Source: Catenulispora pinistramenti
GTDB taxonomy: Bacteria > Actinomycetota > Actinomycetes > Streptomycetales > Catenulisporaceae
NCBI RefSeq assembly: GCF_018274385.1
Contig: NZ_JAAFYZ010000078.1
Span: 1 to 40,341 of the forward strand
Length of the DNA: 40,341 nucleotides
Direction: 5' to 3'
The notes under the pieces are model-generated. The model searched no databases. It was not told the origin of the DNA and saw only the letters and a list, made by a program, of their open reading frames with translations. The position numbers and the translations under genes were made by a program. Below, in pieces: positions 8,451 to 15,871 of the stretch; the first letter of the stretch is position 1, and each line of letters begins with the position of its first letter.

Positions 8451-10568
8451 ATGCGGCAGCCCGTGCAAACCCTCCTTGAGCACGTGCGGCGTGGCTTGGG
8501 CGGCGTCGTCCTGCTCGGCGGCGCGCTTCCGGCGGACACGGCGGCGATCGCCGGCCCCGTCGTGGACGGCTTCTGTGTGCTGCGCGCCGGCGGTGGCGGG
8601 CCGGTCGCGCAGGCGTCGGCGTTCGGTGGGCTGGCCGAATTGGTGCGGCCGCTGCTCGACGGCGAACCGCTGCTCGGCGGTGAATCCGGGCTCGACCTCG
8701 ATCGCGGGGCCGGTCACGCGGGCCGGGCCGCGGGCGAACTGATCGCTCAGGCCGCGGCCGGGCAGCCGGTGGTGGCGGTGATCACCGACGCCCAGCTGCT
8801 CGATCCGGAGTCGGCGACGGCGATTTCCGTGGCCGTCCGGACTACGAGACGGGCGCCGGTGGCGTGGCTGATCGGGCTGGACGACGTGCGGCGGGCCCCG
8901 TTCGGCGCACTCGGTGCCGTGGCCGTCCAGCTTCAGCGGCCCGCCCCGGCCGGCGATCTGCCGAAGGCGACCACGCGGGCGCTGCTGGTCCTCGCGGCCA
9001 GCGCCACCGGGCACATCGATGAGATCGGCGGCGCGCTGGACCACCTCGGGCTGCAGGTCGGCGATCTGGCTCCGGCCGTCGCGGACGGCGTCGTGGAGGC
9101 CACGGCCACCGGCTGGCGGTTCCGCGATCTCGGCGTCGCCACGGCCGTCTACACGAACGCCACTCCGACCGAGCGCCAGAGCACGCACACGGCGTTCGTC
9201 GACGCCATCCTCGGACTGCGCGAGACCGAGAAGGGCGAGATCCTGGCCCGGCACCTCGCCGGGGCGGCGGCCGGGACCGACGGCGCGGCGGCTCAGGCGC
9301 TGGGCCGGGCCGCGGACGGCGCGCGCGGGCGAGGAGCGCTGGAGGCCGCGCGGTCGTCGTACGGACGCGCGGCGACTCTGTCCCCTGATCCCGGTGCGCG
9401 GGCCCGCTGGCTGGCCGGTGCCGCCGACACCGCACGGTTGTTGGGCGACCTCGGCGGCGTCGGCCGGGCGATCCGCGAAGCGCGGGTCCTGACCGACGAC
9501 GCGACGCTCAATCAGCGTCTGGACCGCATCGCCGCCCGCACCTCGGCGTTGCGCACTCCGCAGACCGGGATCAAGGCTCTGTTGGAGGTCGGCGGGCACA
9601 CCACCGCGATCGGCCTGATCCTGGCCGGCCGGGCCGTCGACGCCGAAGCGATGTTGGCTCCGGTGGTCTCCTCGGCGTTGATGTCCGATCCGCTGGATGT
9701 GGGGCCGCTGACGCTGCCCGCGATCGCGGCCGGGGCGATGTGGACTTGCGACGTGCGGGGCGCGGCTGCTCTGCTGGACCGCTCAATCGCACTATTGCGC
9801 GCGTATGGTGCGGCCGAGCACCTGCCGGCGGCGCTGATCGTACGGGCTGAGGTGGGCTATCGCGCCGGGCGGTGGCCGGCGGCGCGGGACGACGCGATGG
9901 AGGCGGCGGCGCTCGCGTCGCGGTTGGGACAGCAGCCGGTTCGGGCGGTGGCGCGGGGGTTGGCCTTGCGTGTCAGTGCCCTGATGGGCGCGCCGACCGA
10001 GGAGGCGTCGGCGCTGGAAGCGGAGTCCGCGGGGGCCGAGGCTTATGTGCTGTGGCCCAGGCACGCGGTCGGCACGGCATTTCTGGCCGAGGGCAAGTGG
10101 GACGCCGCGGCGACTGTGCTGAGCGGGGTGGCCGAAGGGCTGGAGCAACTGGGGGTCCAGGACCCGTCGGTGCTGCCGCTGGCCGGTGACTTGGTGGAAG
10201 CGCTGATCCGGGCCGACCAGATGGCGCTGGCGCGCAAGGCCGCGGAACGTGCGAAGGACGAGGCGGCCGCGTCGATGTCGATAGTGGTGCGCGCTGTCGC
10301 AGAACGCTGTCTCGGTCAGATCGGCAAGGCGGCCAAGGCGAAGCAGCACTTTGACAGGGCGCTGCGGCTGCACGCAGAGACCGATGACCGTTATGAGGAA
10401 GCGCGCACGCTGCTCGCCTACGGCCGTCAGGACGGCGACCGCGCGCGGCTGGAAGCGGCGGCGGATCGGTTCGCGCGGCTCGGCGCGTGGCCCTGGCTGG
10501 CACTGGCCGAGGAGGAACTCGCGGCGAAGCGGCCGGGCAAGAAGCTTGGCGCGTTGACGGCTAAGTAG
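8451..10568 (+). CDS. Large STAND/LuxR-like regulator relative, degenerate (TPR-rich, no P-loop, no HTH)
   Basis: The protein has 705 aa. The N-terminal ~300 residues look like the ATPase half of a MalT/LAL-type STAND protein: GGVVLLGGALPADTAAIAG sits where GxxGxGKT would be, and VVAVITDAQLLDPESATAIS resembles Walker B plus arginine-helix. Residues ~300-690 are Ala-rich helical repeats of TPR type (RSSYGRAATLSPDPGARARWL, KQHFDRALRLHAETDDRYEEARTLLAYG). The C-terminus stops after the repeats, without the GerE/LuxR helix-turn-helix seen in LAL regulators. The Walker A lysine is missing. I infer a degenerate scaffold or signalling protein that does not bind DNA itself. The start at 8451 (MRQPVQTLLEHVRRG) is chosen over a Pro-rich extension to 8307. 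Confidence 0.7.
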   Translation: MRQPVQTLLEHVRRGLGGVVLLGGALPADTAAIAGPVVDGFCVLRAGGGGPVAQASAFGGLAELVRPLLDGEPLLGGESGLDLDRGAGHAGRAAGELIAQAAAGQPVVAVITDAQLLDPESATAISVAVRTTRRAPVAWLIGLDDVRRAPFGALGAVAVQLQRPAPAGDLPKATTRALLVLAASATGHIDEIGGALDHLGLQVGDLAPAVADGVVEATATGWRFRDLGVATAVYTNATPTERQSTHTAFVDAILGLRETEKGEILARHLAGAAAGTDGAAAQALGRAADGARGRGALEAARSSYGRAATLSPDPGARARWLAGAADTARLLGDLGGVGRAIREARVLTDDATLNQRLDRIAARTSALRTPQTGIKALLEVGGHTTAIGLILAGRAVDAEAMLAPVVSSALMSDPLDVGPLTLPAIAAGAMWTCDVRGAAALLDRSIALLRAYGAAEHLPAALIVRAEVGYRAGRWPAARDDAMEAAALASRLGQQPVRAVARGLALRVSALMGAPTEEASALEAESAGAEAYVLWPRHAVGTAFLAEGKWDAAATVLSGVAEGLEQLGVQDPSVLPLAGDLVEALIRADQMALARKAAERAKDEAAASMSIVVRAVAERCLGQIGKAAKAKQHFDRALRLHAETDDRYEEARTLLAYGRQDGDRARLEAAADRFARLGAWPWLALAEEELAAKRPGKKLGALTAK

Positions 10569-10595
10569 TACATCCCGATGGGGTAGGACTGGCCT

Positions 10596-10840
10596 ATGGC
10601 CAATCTCCGTTTCGGGATCAAACTCAGCCAGGACGCGACGATCGAGGAGTACAAGGCGGTTTGGCGTATCGCCGACGAAGCCGGCTTCGACCACGTCTGG
10701 AACATGGACCACTTCGCCAGCCTCGGCGGCGACGAGACCAAGGACATCTTCGAGGCCTGGACGGCGCTGGCGGGCGCGGCGGCGCTGACGTCGCGGGTCC
10801 GCATCGGATGTTCCGTCACGGGCAACACCTACCGGCACCC
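10596..10840 (+). pseudogene. 5' part of LLM-class F420-dependent oxidoreductase gene, interrupted by the integrated element
   Basis: This holds the first ~81 codons of a luciferase-like monooxygenase-fold oxidoreductase (MANLRFGIKLSQ, FDHVWNMDHFASLGG, TSRVRIGCSVTGNTYRHP). The host reading frame is lost after 10840 in the left att repeat; the frame then runs into 35 element-encoded codons and stops at 10946. The remainder lies at 21504-22119 in the same codon phase. The rejoined protein would have 281 aa, near the usual length of the family. These enzymes use deazaflavin F420 for hydride transfer; the substrate of this one is unknown. In the integrated state the gene is probably inactive. Confidence 0.93.
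10826..10840. repeat. attL, left copy of the 15-bp att repeat
   Basis: CACCTACCGGCACCC, identical to 21504-21518. It encodes part of the conserved NTYRHPA motif of LLM oxidoreductases. Identity ends at 10825 (A versus G) and 10841 (T versus C). Serine integrases exchange strands at a central dinucleotide, which must lie inside these 15 bp; the exact dinucleotide cannot be read from the integrated form alone. Confidence 0.9.
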
Positions 10841-10945
10841 TGGCGAGCGACGTTGCCAAACTTGGACCAGAGAGCCTGATGAGCTGGGAAGACATCAAAA
10901 GCGCCGAACTTCCGTCGTGACAGACATCACAGCGGCAACGAAATA

Positions 10946-10974
10946 GGCCCCGTCTTCGGACGGGGCCCTTTGTT
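10946..10974. terminator. Strong hairpin terminator, left end of element
   Basis: GGCCCCGTC-TTCG-GACGGGGCC (stem 10946-10954 and 10959-10967) with a TTCG tetraloop, followed by CTTTGTTTG on the plus strand. It stops transcription entering from the truncated host gene and, in the other direction, lies just past the stop of the leftward recombinase gene, so it may serve both strands. Confidence 0.8.
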
Positions 10975-10997
10975 TGTCTGCGGAGCCGTTCTACGGC

Positions 10998-11831
10998 CTA
11001 CAGGACGCGTCCGATGACCTTCTCGGCGCGCTGTTGGGTAGCGCGTTCCTTAGCGGCCTTACGTGCGCGTGCGGCCTTCTCGTTGGCCTTCTCGCGGGCC
11101 GTGTCAGATAGGGCACGGGCAACGGTGGTGGGGTGCCACTGGCCACCGCGCTTACTGGTCCAGCCGAGTTCGTTCGCCTTGGTGGCAATGGCGCGGAAGC
11201 TCATTCCTGCCGCATGCCACGTGCGCATCTGGTCCAGCCGGCCAGCCTCTTCCGGGTTCTCCTCAAGCTCACCTTTGGTGTTCGCCTGCGTGCCGTAGCG
11301 CGGAGCGCCGTAGGCGTAACCGCCCTTCTCCGCCTTGGCCTTGCGGCCGTTGCGCAGGCGCTTCGTGATCAGGCCGCGCTCAAGCTGAGCGGCGGCGCCC
11401 ATGACCTGACGGACGAATGTGCGCATGGGGTCGTCGTCATCGTCGGGAAGGTGCTCGCCGTGGTCGGCGGTGAACATCCGGCCGCCGTGAGCCCACACCA
11501 CAGACAGGATGGCTTCTTGCTGGGTGAGCTGACGTGCCAGCCGGTCAAGGTTCGGGGCCAGGAGTCCGTCAGCCTCGCCGTTGGCGATCATCGCCAGCGC
11601 CTCAGCCAGGCCCTGACGGTCGTCCTCATCGGCCTTGCCGGTTATGCCCTCATCCCGGACGGTCTTGACGATGCGGTGACCCGCGTTCTTCGCGAACCGC
11701 TTCACGTCCTTGGCCTGAGCGTCGAACCCGTACGCGTCCACCTGTCCGTTGGTGGAGACGCGGAGAAGCGCCACCAGGCGCAGACGGCCCGTAGCCGGGG
11801 TGGTCGGGTGCGTGTGCGGCATCTCTGTCAT
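10998..11831 (-). CDS. Serine recombinase (resolvase/invertase family), mid-size
   Basis: The protein has 277 aa. The N-terminal resolvase domain has VALLRVSTNGQ with the probable nucleophile Ser26, then NLDRLAR (the conserved D-R-x-x-R segment) and GAAAQLERGLITKRLRNGR (start of the long E helix). After it, GGYAYGAPRYG and AGMSFRAIATKANELGWTSKRGGQWHPTTVARAL form a recombinase-type DNA-binding region. It ends in a Lys/Arg/Ala-rich helix. There is no zinc ribbon, so it is half the size of the large integrase at the other end. It may resolve multimers or invert or excise DNA, or be a remnant of a second integrase system. The start at 11831 has no ribosome site, but a -10/-35 pair sits so close that the mRNA would be leaderless. 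Confidence 0.88.
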   Translation of the reverse strand: MTEMPHTHPTTPATGRLRLVALLRVSTNGQVDAYGFDAQAKDVKRFAKNAGHRIVKTVRDEGITGKADEDDRQGLAEALAMIANGEADGLLAPNLDRLARQLTQQEAILSVVWAHGGRMFTADHGEHLPDDDDDPMRTFVRQVMGAAAQLERGLITKRLRNGRKAKAEKGGYAYGAPRYGTQANTKGELEENPEEAGRLDQMRTWHAAGMSFRAIATKANELGWTSKRGGQWHPTTVARALSDTAREKANEKAARARKAAKERATQQRAEKVIGRVL

Positions 11832-11838
11832 GGCTCAG

Positions 11839-11867
11839 ACTGTACACGATTTCTGACATAGATGTAA
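11839..11867 (-). promoter_or_regulatory. Predicted leaderless promoter of the serine recombinase gene
   Basis: On the minus strand TTACAT (11867-11862), a 17-nt spacer and TACAGT (11844-11839) precede the ATG at 11831 by 7 nt. Transcription would start at or next to the ATG, which agrees with the missing Shine-Dalgarno. The rest of the gap to 12001 should hold the promoter of the rightward replication gene; only a TAGACT -10-like box at 11954-11959 is visible. Confidence 0.4.
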
Positions 11868-12001
11868 CAGTGCAGGTAGGCACGTTTCGGTCTCTCGGTG
11901 GGTGCGCGACTCGTTTTGGCGACACCCGCTCGTCGCCTGTCGGCCGTGATCGCTAGACTCCCTCGCCCGTAGGTTCGAGATCATCAGTGGGGAGGTTCAG
12001 G

Positions 12002-13573
12002 GTGGGGACTTCACCGGCTGATGTGCGGGCGCTGGCACGCGCCGTGGTCCGTAAAGACTCAGTCGCTCAGTTCCTCGCTGAGGACAACACGTCCTTGCGG
12101 GAGTGGGGCTCTGTTGATGAGGCGGCCGAGTCGGGCCGGGCGTTCTTGGTGACGCCGAAAGACACGCTGTTGGTGGTGGACTTGGACCTTGACGCGTTGC
12201 CGTTCTCGGCTACCCACGTCCTTGAGTGGCTTGAGGGCCACGGGTTCGGGAACTCGGTTGTCCGGGTCGCATCCGGCCGAGTCACGGGCGACGGGGAGCC
12301 GCACGAACACATCTGGGTGTTCGTCCCGAAGGGGCAGCGGGAGCTACTGCGTGACGGACTGATCAACCATGCCGGTATCCCCAAGGCCCACGTTCGGGCG
12401 GGCCTGAAGATGCGTCCGCCGTTGTCTCCGCATCGGACGCCGGGCATTGAGCCCTACCTGATCGCCCCTGAGGGCGTTGCTGAGGCTCTTGAGCGACTTG
12501 GGCCACCGGATGTGGCCGGGGAACTGTCGGACTACGTGATGGCCCTTGTACGCCATGGAGACACGGCGGGAAGACTGCGTGGTCGCAGTGGAACCCTGTA
12601 CTCAATTGCTCTCGGCATGCGCCGTAAGAACCGGGGGTTTGACGAGTTCCGGGCGATGATGCTGAACACCTCGAACAAGGGCGGGGCGAAGCTTCACGAA
12701 GACATCATCCCGAACCAGGGTCCGGCGGCTGCCGAACGAGAGTTGTGGAACACGTGGGAAAGGGCGGGGAAGCATGTTGCGTCCACGCCGGACTTCACCA
12801 AGGAGACGGCACGTAAGCGCATCGCAGACATGATGAGGGACGCGGCGTTGTTGACGCCGTGGGGTGGCCGCACTGGCGGCTATGACCTTCGCGTACTCAT
12901 GGCGTTGTGCTTGATTGCCTACAGGAACGGGCACCTTGTTCAGGCGCCGTCGCTGCGGACGCTCGCTATTGAAGCGAACGCGGGCAAGCCTTCGGCTGTG
13001 TCGAAGGGTCTGGGGCGGCTTGAGGCCGCCGGATGGATACAGGGTCTGTCCCCTGACGGGACGACGAACAGGTTCAAGTTGCTGGTGGACACGTATCCAC
13101 GTGTCATCGGAGCTACATCTATAGACTGTCCCCCTATAGAGCCTATGGATGTGGCTCTAATGACACACCCGGCCTTCAGGGCCGTATCTGGTCTAGGCAT
13201 CACGCCCGGTCGGGCGTGGATGATGCTTCAAGTCTTAGGCCCGCTGTCACGGGCCGACCTGACTTCTCGACTTGGTTGTTCTGCAAGCACGGGTCGCCGT
13301 GCGCTTGATGAACTGGAATCGGTTGGTCTTGCTGTCGAGACTGCGGACGGCTGGGAAGCCGTCGGGGACGTGGATGATCTGGACCGTGTAGCCGCCGAGC
13401 GCGGCGTGTTCGAGGTTCTTGAACGACAGGCTGATGTGATTGCCGCTGAGCGGCGTCGGCAAGAAGAATGGGAAGCGCAGCCGGTTGAGGAGAAGCTACG
13501 TCGCCTTGAGTCGCGGCAGCGGCGTCCGGAAGCCGTTCCCAGCTCCGACAGCCTGGCCGACGAATCGGCCTGA
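12002..13573 (+). CDS. PrimPol-like (archaeo-eukaryotic primase fold) replication protein of the element
   Basis: The protein has 523 aa. The N-terminal ~190 residues show the three AEP primase motifs: LLVVDLDLDA with the metal-binding D-x-D at 60-64, SGRVTGDGEPHEHIWVFVP with the s-x-H-like histidines at 101 and 103, and RPPLSPHR at 138-145. The C-terminal half contains two winged-helix regions: APSLRTLAIEANAGKPSAVSKGLGRLEAAGWI (~310-345) and LSRADLTSRLGCSASTGRRALDELESVGLA (~412-442). No helicase Walker motif is visible. By family it should prime or copy DNA from an origin, probably the non-coding region directly downstream. The GTG at 12002 is favoured because GGGGAGG lies 6 nt before it; a GTG at 11987 would add five codons. 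Family assignment is by motif reading, not search. Confidence 0.72.
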   Translation: MGTSPADVRALARAVVRKDSVAQFLAEDNTSLREWGSVDEAAESGRAFLVTPKDTLLVVDLDLDALPFSATHVLEWLEGHGFGNSVVRVASGRVTGDGEPHEHIWVFVPKGQRELLRDGLINHAGIPKAHVRAGLKMRPPLSPHRTPGIEPYLIAPEGVAEALERLGPPDVAGELSDYVMALVRHGDTAGRLRGRSGTLYSIALGMRRKNRGFDEFRAMMLNTSNKGGAKLHEDIIPNQGPAAAERELWNTWERAGKHVASTPDFTKETARKRIADMMRDAALLTPWGGRTGGYDLRVLMALCLIAYRNGHLVQAPSLRTLAIEANAGKPSAVSKGLGRLEAAGWIQGLSPDGTTNRFKLLVDTYPRVIGATSIDCPPIEPMDVALMTHPAFRAVSGLGITPGRAWMMLQVLGPLSRADLTSRLGCSASTGRRALDELESVGLAVETADGWEAVGDVDDLDRVAAERGVFEVLERQADVIAAERRRQEEWEAQPVEEKLRRLESRQRRPEAVPSSDSLADESA

Positions 13574-14140
13574 CGCTGTACGGCTGATATCCCTAGGAAG
13601 TGGCTATACAGGGCCGCACGCGGCCCATGGAAACCTCGGTCATGAAGTTCTTCACCAAGCCTCTATGGGTTGCTGTACGGCCGTGCCAGGGCCGCCCTGC
13701 ACACCACATAAGGCAATGGCGTAGAGGTCTGTGCGGCTACGGCCGCCATGGTTCCGGGGGTGGCTACAGCTACGCCCCTATGACCTTCGGCCCGGTCGGG
13801 CCGTGACCTGGTGAAGGAACTAGCCGTTACTGTCGGCTGGCACAGCCGGCCAGCCAGTGACGTGCTGTTATCACTCTCGGCGAAGTAGAGGAACACGGAT
13901 TGAAGACACTACCCCTATGGGGGTGTCAAAAGTCTAATGTCCGTTTCGTCCACGACCCGCGCAGGAATATTTACATGCCCCGGAAACTCTCGGCTTTGGG
14001 CAGGACTCAAACTGTTACGTGAGTAACGTCACGCAGCTTTGGGTGTCACGCATCTGCCTATGTGACAGCAGTTTATGAGGTGAAGGCGTGCACGCTTCAA
14101 AGCGGCACGTCCAAGCTACGTAGCTGAATTGTTACGTTCC
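13574..14140. other. Non-coding, hairpin-rich candidate origin of replication
   Basis: No credible gene occupies this stretch. It holds three strong hairpins: GGGCCGC/GCGGCCC at 13612-13627, CGGCCC/GGGCCG at 13788-13803 and CGGCTG/CAGCCG at 13834-13848. There is also an imperfect one at 13905-13927 (GACAC..GTGTC) and a palindrome GTTAC-GTGA-GTAAC at 14014-14027, with another GTTACG at 14131. The 13890-14140 part is markedly more A/T-rich than the genes around it. Position right behind the primase-type gene is typical of element origins. No iteron array was found, so the origin call rests on location and structure. Confidence 0.4.
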
Positions 14141-14172
14141 TCGCCGACCCTAATTCGCTCAGGGGACACGTA

Positions 14173-14234
14173 TATAACTAGTGGAGGGGTTTCCCTCCGT
14201 CTTCACTGCCTCTCGATGGTCGAGGGGCTTTTTT
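14173..14234 (+). promoter_or_regulatory. Leader with -10-like box and terminator hairpin ahead of terS
   Basis: TATATAACT (14171-14179) resembles a -10 box; no good -35 is seen. A GGAGGG/CCCTCC hairpin (14183-14198) follows, then CCTCTCGA-TGG-TCGAGGGG (14209-14227) with a run of six T at 14229-14234, a textbook intrinsic terminator. The terS ribosome site starts 7 nt later. Either the terminator insulates terS from upstream transcription or it attenuates terS and must be read through. Confidence 0.6.
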
Positions 14235-14252
14235 CGTTTCTGGAGGTACACC

Positions 14253-14723
14253 GTGAATGGTCGCCCACCAAAGCCAACGCACATGAAGGTGTTGGAGGGG
14301 CGCGGGACGTTCCCCGCGTCCGAGCCTCAGCCGGCCAAGGGACTGCCCGAACCACCAGCCGACCTGTTCGGGGAGGCCCGTGCAGAGTGGGACCGGGTAG
14401 CGCCTGAGCTGGCGCGCATGGGCGTTACGACGCTGATTGATAGGGCTGCGCTGGTCGTCTATTGCAACGCCTGGGGCGCCTATGTGGAGGCGGTCGCGGC
14501 ACTGAACGACAAGGGCCCGCTTGTGCCGGGCCGTGAAGGGTCGGTAGTGAAGAATCCGGCCGCTCAGATCGTCAAGGATCAGGCGGAACTGATGCTGAAG
14601 TATGGGGGTCGGTTGGGGCTGAACCCGTCCGACCGGGCGCGGCTGTCGGTTGAACCGGAGTATGACGCCGCGACGGACATCATGGCGCTCATCAGCGCCG
14701 ACTACCCCAACGGTGGACGGTGA
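14253..14723 (+). CDS. terS: Phage terminase small subunit, P27 family
   Basis: The protein has 156 aa. It begins VNGRPPKPTHMKVLEGRGTFP, the typical short basic N-terminus of P27-family small terminases. It continues with LPEPPADLFGEARAEWDRVAPELARMGVTTLIDRAALVVYCNAWGAYVEA and ends in the conserved VVKNPAAQIVKDQAELMLKYGGRLGLNPSDRARLSV. Small terminases form a ring that recognises viral DNA and loads the large terminase ATPase/nuclease for packaging. No large terminase gene is present anywhere in the element, so this TerS would have to work with one supplied by another phage, as in PICI-type satellites. The GTG at 14253 has TGGAGGT 5 nt before it; an ATG frame from 14181 would run through the terminator and is rejected. 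Confidence 0.87.
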   Translation: MNGRPPKPTHMKVLEGRGTFPASEPQPAKGLPEPPADLFGEARAEWDRVAPELARMGVTTLIDRAALVVYCNAWGAYVEAVAALNDKGPLVPGREGSVVKNPAAQIVKDQAELMLKYGGRLGLNPSDRARLSVEPEYDAATDIMALISADYPNGGR

Positions 14724-14726
14724 CAT

Positions 14727-14867
14727 GTGGCGACTAGTTCTAGCCGCAGAGTGCTTGTTTGCGGCCAGTGCGGCTATCGGCTGGATGTGCACCGATGCGT
14801 GGTTGAAGCTTGGTGCACGCGCCATGCGGAGTCAGTCACGATGACGCCTATCAAGAAAGGGCCGTAG
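14727..14867 (+). CDS. Small putative zinc-ribbon protein downstream of terS
   Basis: A 46-aa frame starts with GTG 4 nt after the terS stop. It reads VLVCGQCGYRLDVHRC..AWCTRHAESVTMTPIKKG: a CxxC pair, then C and CxxH, spaced like a zinc ribbon, and a basic tail. Tiny Cys-rich proteins of this kind are common next to terminase genes in actinophages, but I cannot name a family. GGTGGA about 9 nt upstream may serve as ribosome site. A competing 39-aa frame (14725-14844) in another phase would encode a hydrophobic peptide; the Cys pattern makes the GTG frame more likely. Confidence 0.45.
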   Translation: MATSSSRRVLVCGQCGYRLDVHRCVVEAWCTRHAESVTMTPIKKGP

Positions 14868-15022
14868 AGGCCCGTAGGGGCGTGCTGTAGTGCGTCCCCA
14901 TCGATTCACCCTAGCCTTTTCTGTACGGCCGTCAGCGTCGCTGTCCGGCCGTTTCTGTTTTCTGCCCCGCTGGTCAGCGGCATGCCTTTTAGGACCGTCG
15001 GTCTGGTGACGCCAACGAGAAA

Positions 15023-15053
15023 CCCCCACGCCTTCGGGCGTGGGGGCCTCTTT
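15023..15053. terminator. Bidirectional terminator between convergent element operons
   Basis: CCCCCACGCC-TTCG-GGCGTGGGGG (15023-15046) has a perfect 10-bp stem and tetraloop, followed by CCTCTTTG on the plus strand; on the minus strand it is followed by TTTCTCG. It lies between the rightward terS unit and the leftward DUF2637 operon and should end both. The gap 14868-15022 shows nothing else supportable. Confidence 0.85.
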
Positions 15054-15065
15054 GCGTTTGAGAGC

Positions 15066-15713
15066 CTATGCGGCGTTCAACTTCGCCAAGTAGTTCCGAC
15101 CAGTCCGGTCCGTGGTCCCAAGCATCCCCGCCAGGGATGCCCCGGTGACTGGCGTTCCTTCGGCCTTCAGCCGCTCCGTAGCGGCCTTGGCACGGGAGAT
15201 CTTCACAGGTTCAGGGAGTGTCTTCCATCCACCCTTGACGGCCCTCTCCGGGCCGTTCTCCCCGTCGTCCGTTACCGTCTCGGCGGCAACCGCCGGAACG
15301 GTCTGCGCCTCTTCCGTCTCGGCGAGAAACCGAACGGCAAGGTGAACGGAAAGGGCCATTACGACGGGCGGAACCGCCGAAACGGCGATGACCACGGGCC
15401 ACCCCACGGTGAGGACGTGGAACGCGTTCAGGTGCTCGATGCCGTTCCCTACCACGGAAAGGCACACGGCCACGGAAGCGTTGATGCCGGACCGCCGCCG
15501 GTCCGCCTCTCCTTCCGCCAGCACAAGCCACGACACCGTGGAGATCAACGCATACACGTCTATGGAGACGGGCAGCAATGCGGCAAGACCAGGGGTCCAG
15601 CCTGCGGCGATGCCGAGCCGGCGGAGCGCCGAGAAGCTGAGGATTCCGGCCGCGAGGATGACGATCCCGATTCCGGCAAGTACCAGGGCACGGGCGATAC
15701 GCTTGGGGGACAC
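15066..15713 (-). CDS. DUF2637 membrane protein with C-terminal winged-helix-like region
   Basis: The protein has 215 aa. Four hydrophobic segments (about 9-30, 38-60, 80-100, 105-125) match the DUF2637 pattern (GWTPGLAALLPVSIDVYALISTVSW), a membrane family frequent on Streptomyces plasmids, integrative elements and phages. The Ala/Glu-rich linker (~130-160) leads to a short helix-turn-helix-like end, EGTPVTGASLAGMLGTTDRTGRNYLAKL, so it may link the membrane with DNA or replication. Exact function is unknown. The GTG at 15713 has AGGAG 7 nt upstream. It is the last gene of the leftward operon; the 158-bp gap before it contains an open stretch EESKTDQERIDVELKNEPEA without a start codon, which I leave unannotated. 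Confidence 0.8.
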   Translation of the reverse strand: MSPKRIARALVLAGIGIVILAAGILSFSALRRLGIAAGWTPGLAALLPVSIDVYALISTVSWLVLAEGEADRRRSGINASVAVCLSVVGNGIEHLNAFHVLTVGWPVVIAVSAVPPVVMALSVHLAVRFLAETEEAQTVPAVAAETVTDDGENGPERAVKGGWKTLPEPVKISRAKAATERLKAEGTPVTGASLAGMLGTTDRTGRNYLAKLNAA

Positions 15714-15871
15714 TGACGACTCCTAGCCGAGTCTGAGGTGTAGGCCCCTGGCGAGAGTTCCCGCTCTTTCCGGGGGCCGTTGACGTTTCCGGCAAGGTAG
15801 CCGATCGTCAAGCCTCTGCGCTAGCCGCTGCCTCCGGCTCGTTCTTCAGCTCCACGTCGATGCGCTCCTGA

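Noticed and set aside
10841..10946. Continuation of the LLM frame past attL as a hybrid protein
   Set aside because: The 35 codons after the att repeat are element DNA with no family match; this is an accidental fusion, not a gene end.
13663..13896. A 77-codon minus-strand frame in the non-coding region
   Set aside because: Its composition is mixed, no ribosome site is seen and it overlaps the hairpins; not supportable as a gene.
14181..14252. Upstream extension of the terS frame to an ATG at 14181
   Set aside because: The added residues cross a terminator hairpin and T-run and lack similarity to small terminases; the GTG at 14253 has a good ribosome site.
15716..15871. Open stretch EESKTDQERIDVELKNEPEA between two element genes
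   Set aside because: It looks coding in composition but has no ATG or GTG at its head after an in-frame stop; it could be a remnant, so it is left out.
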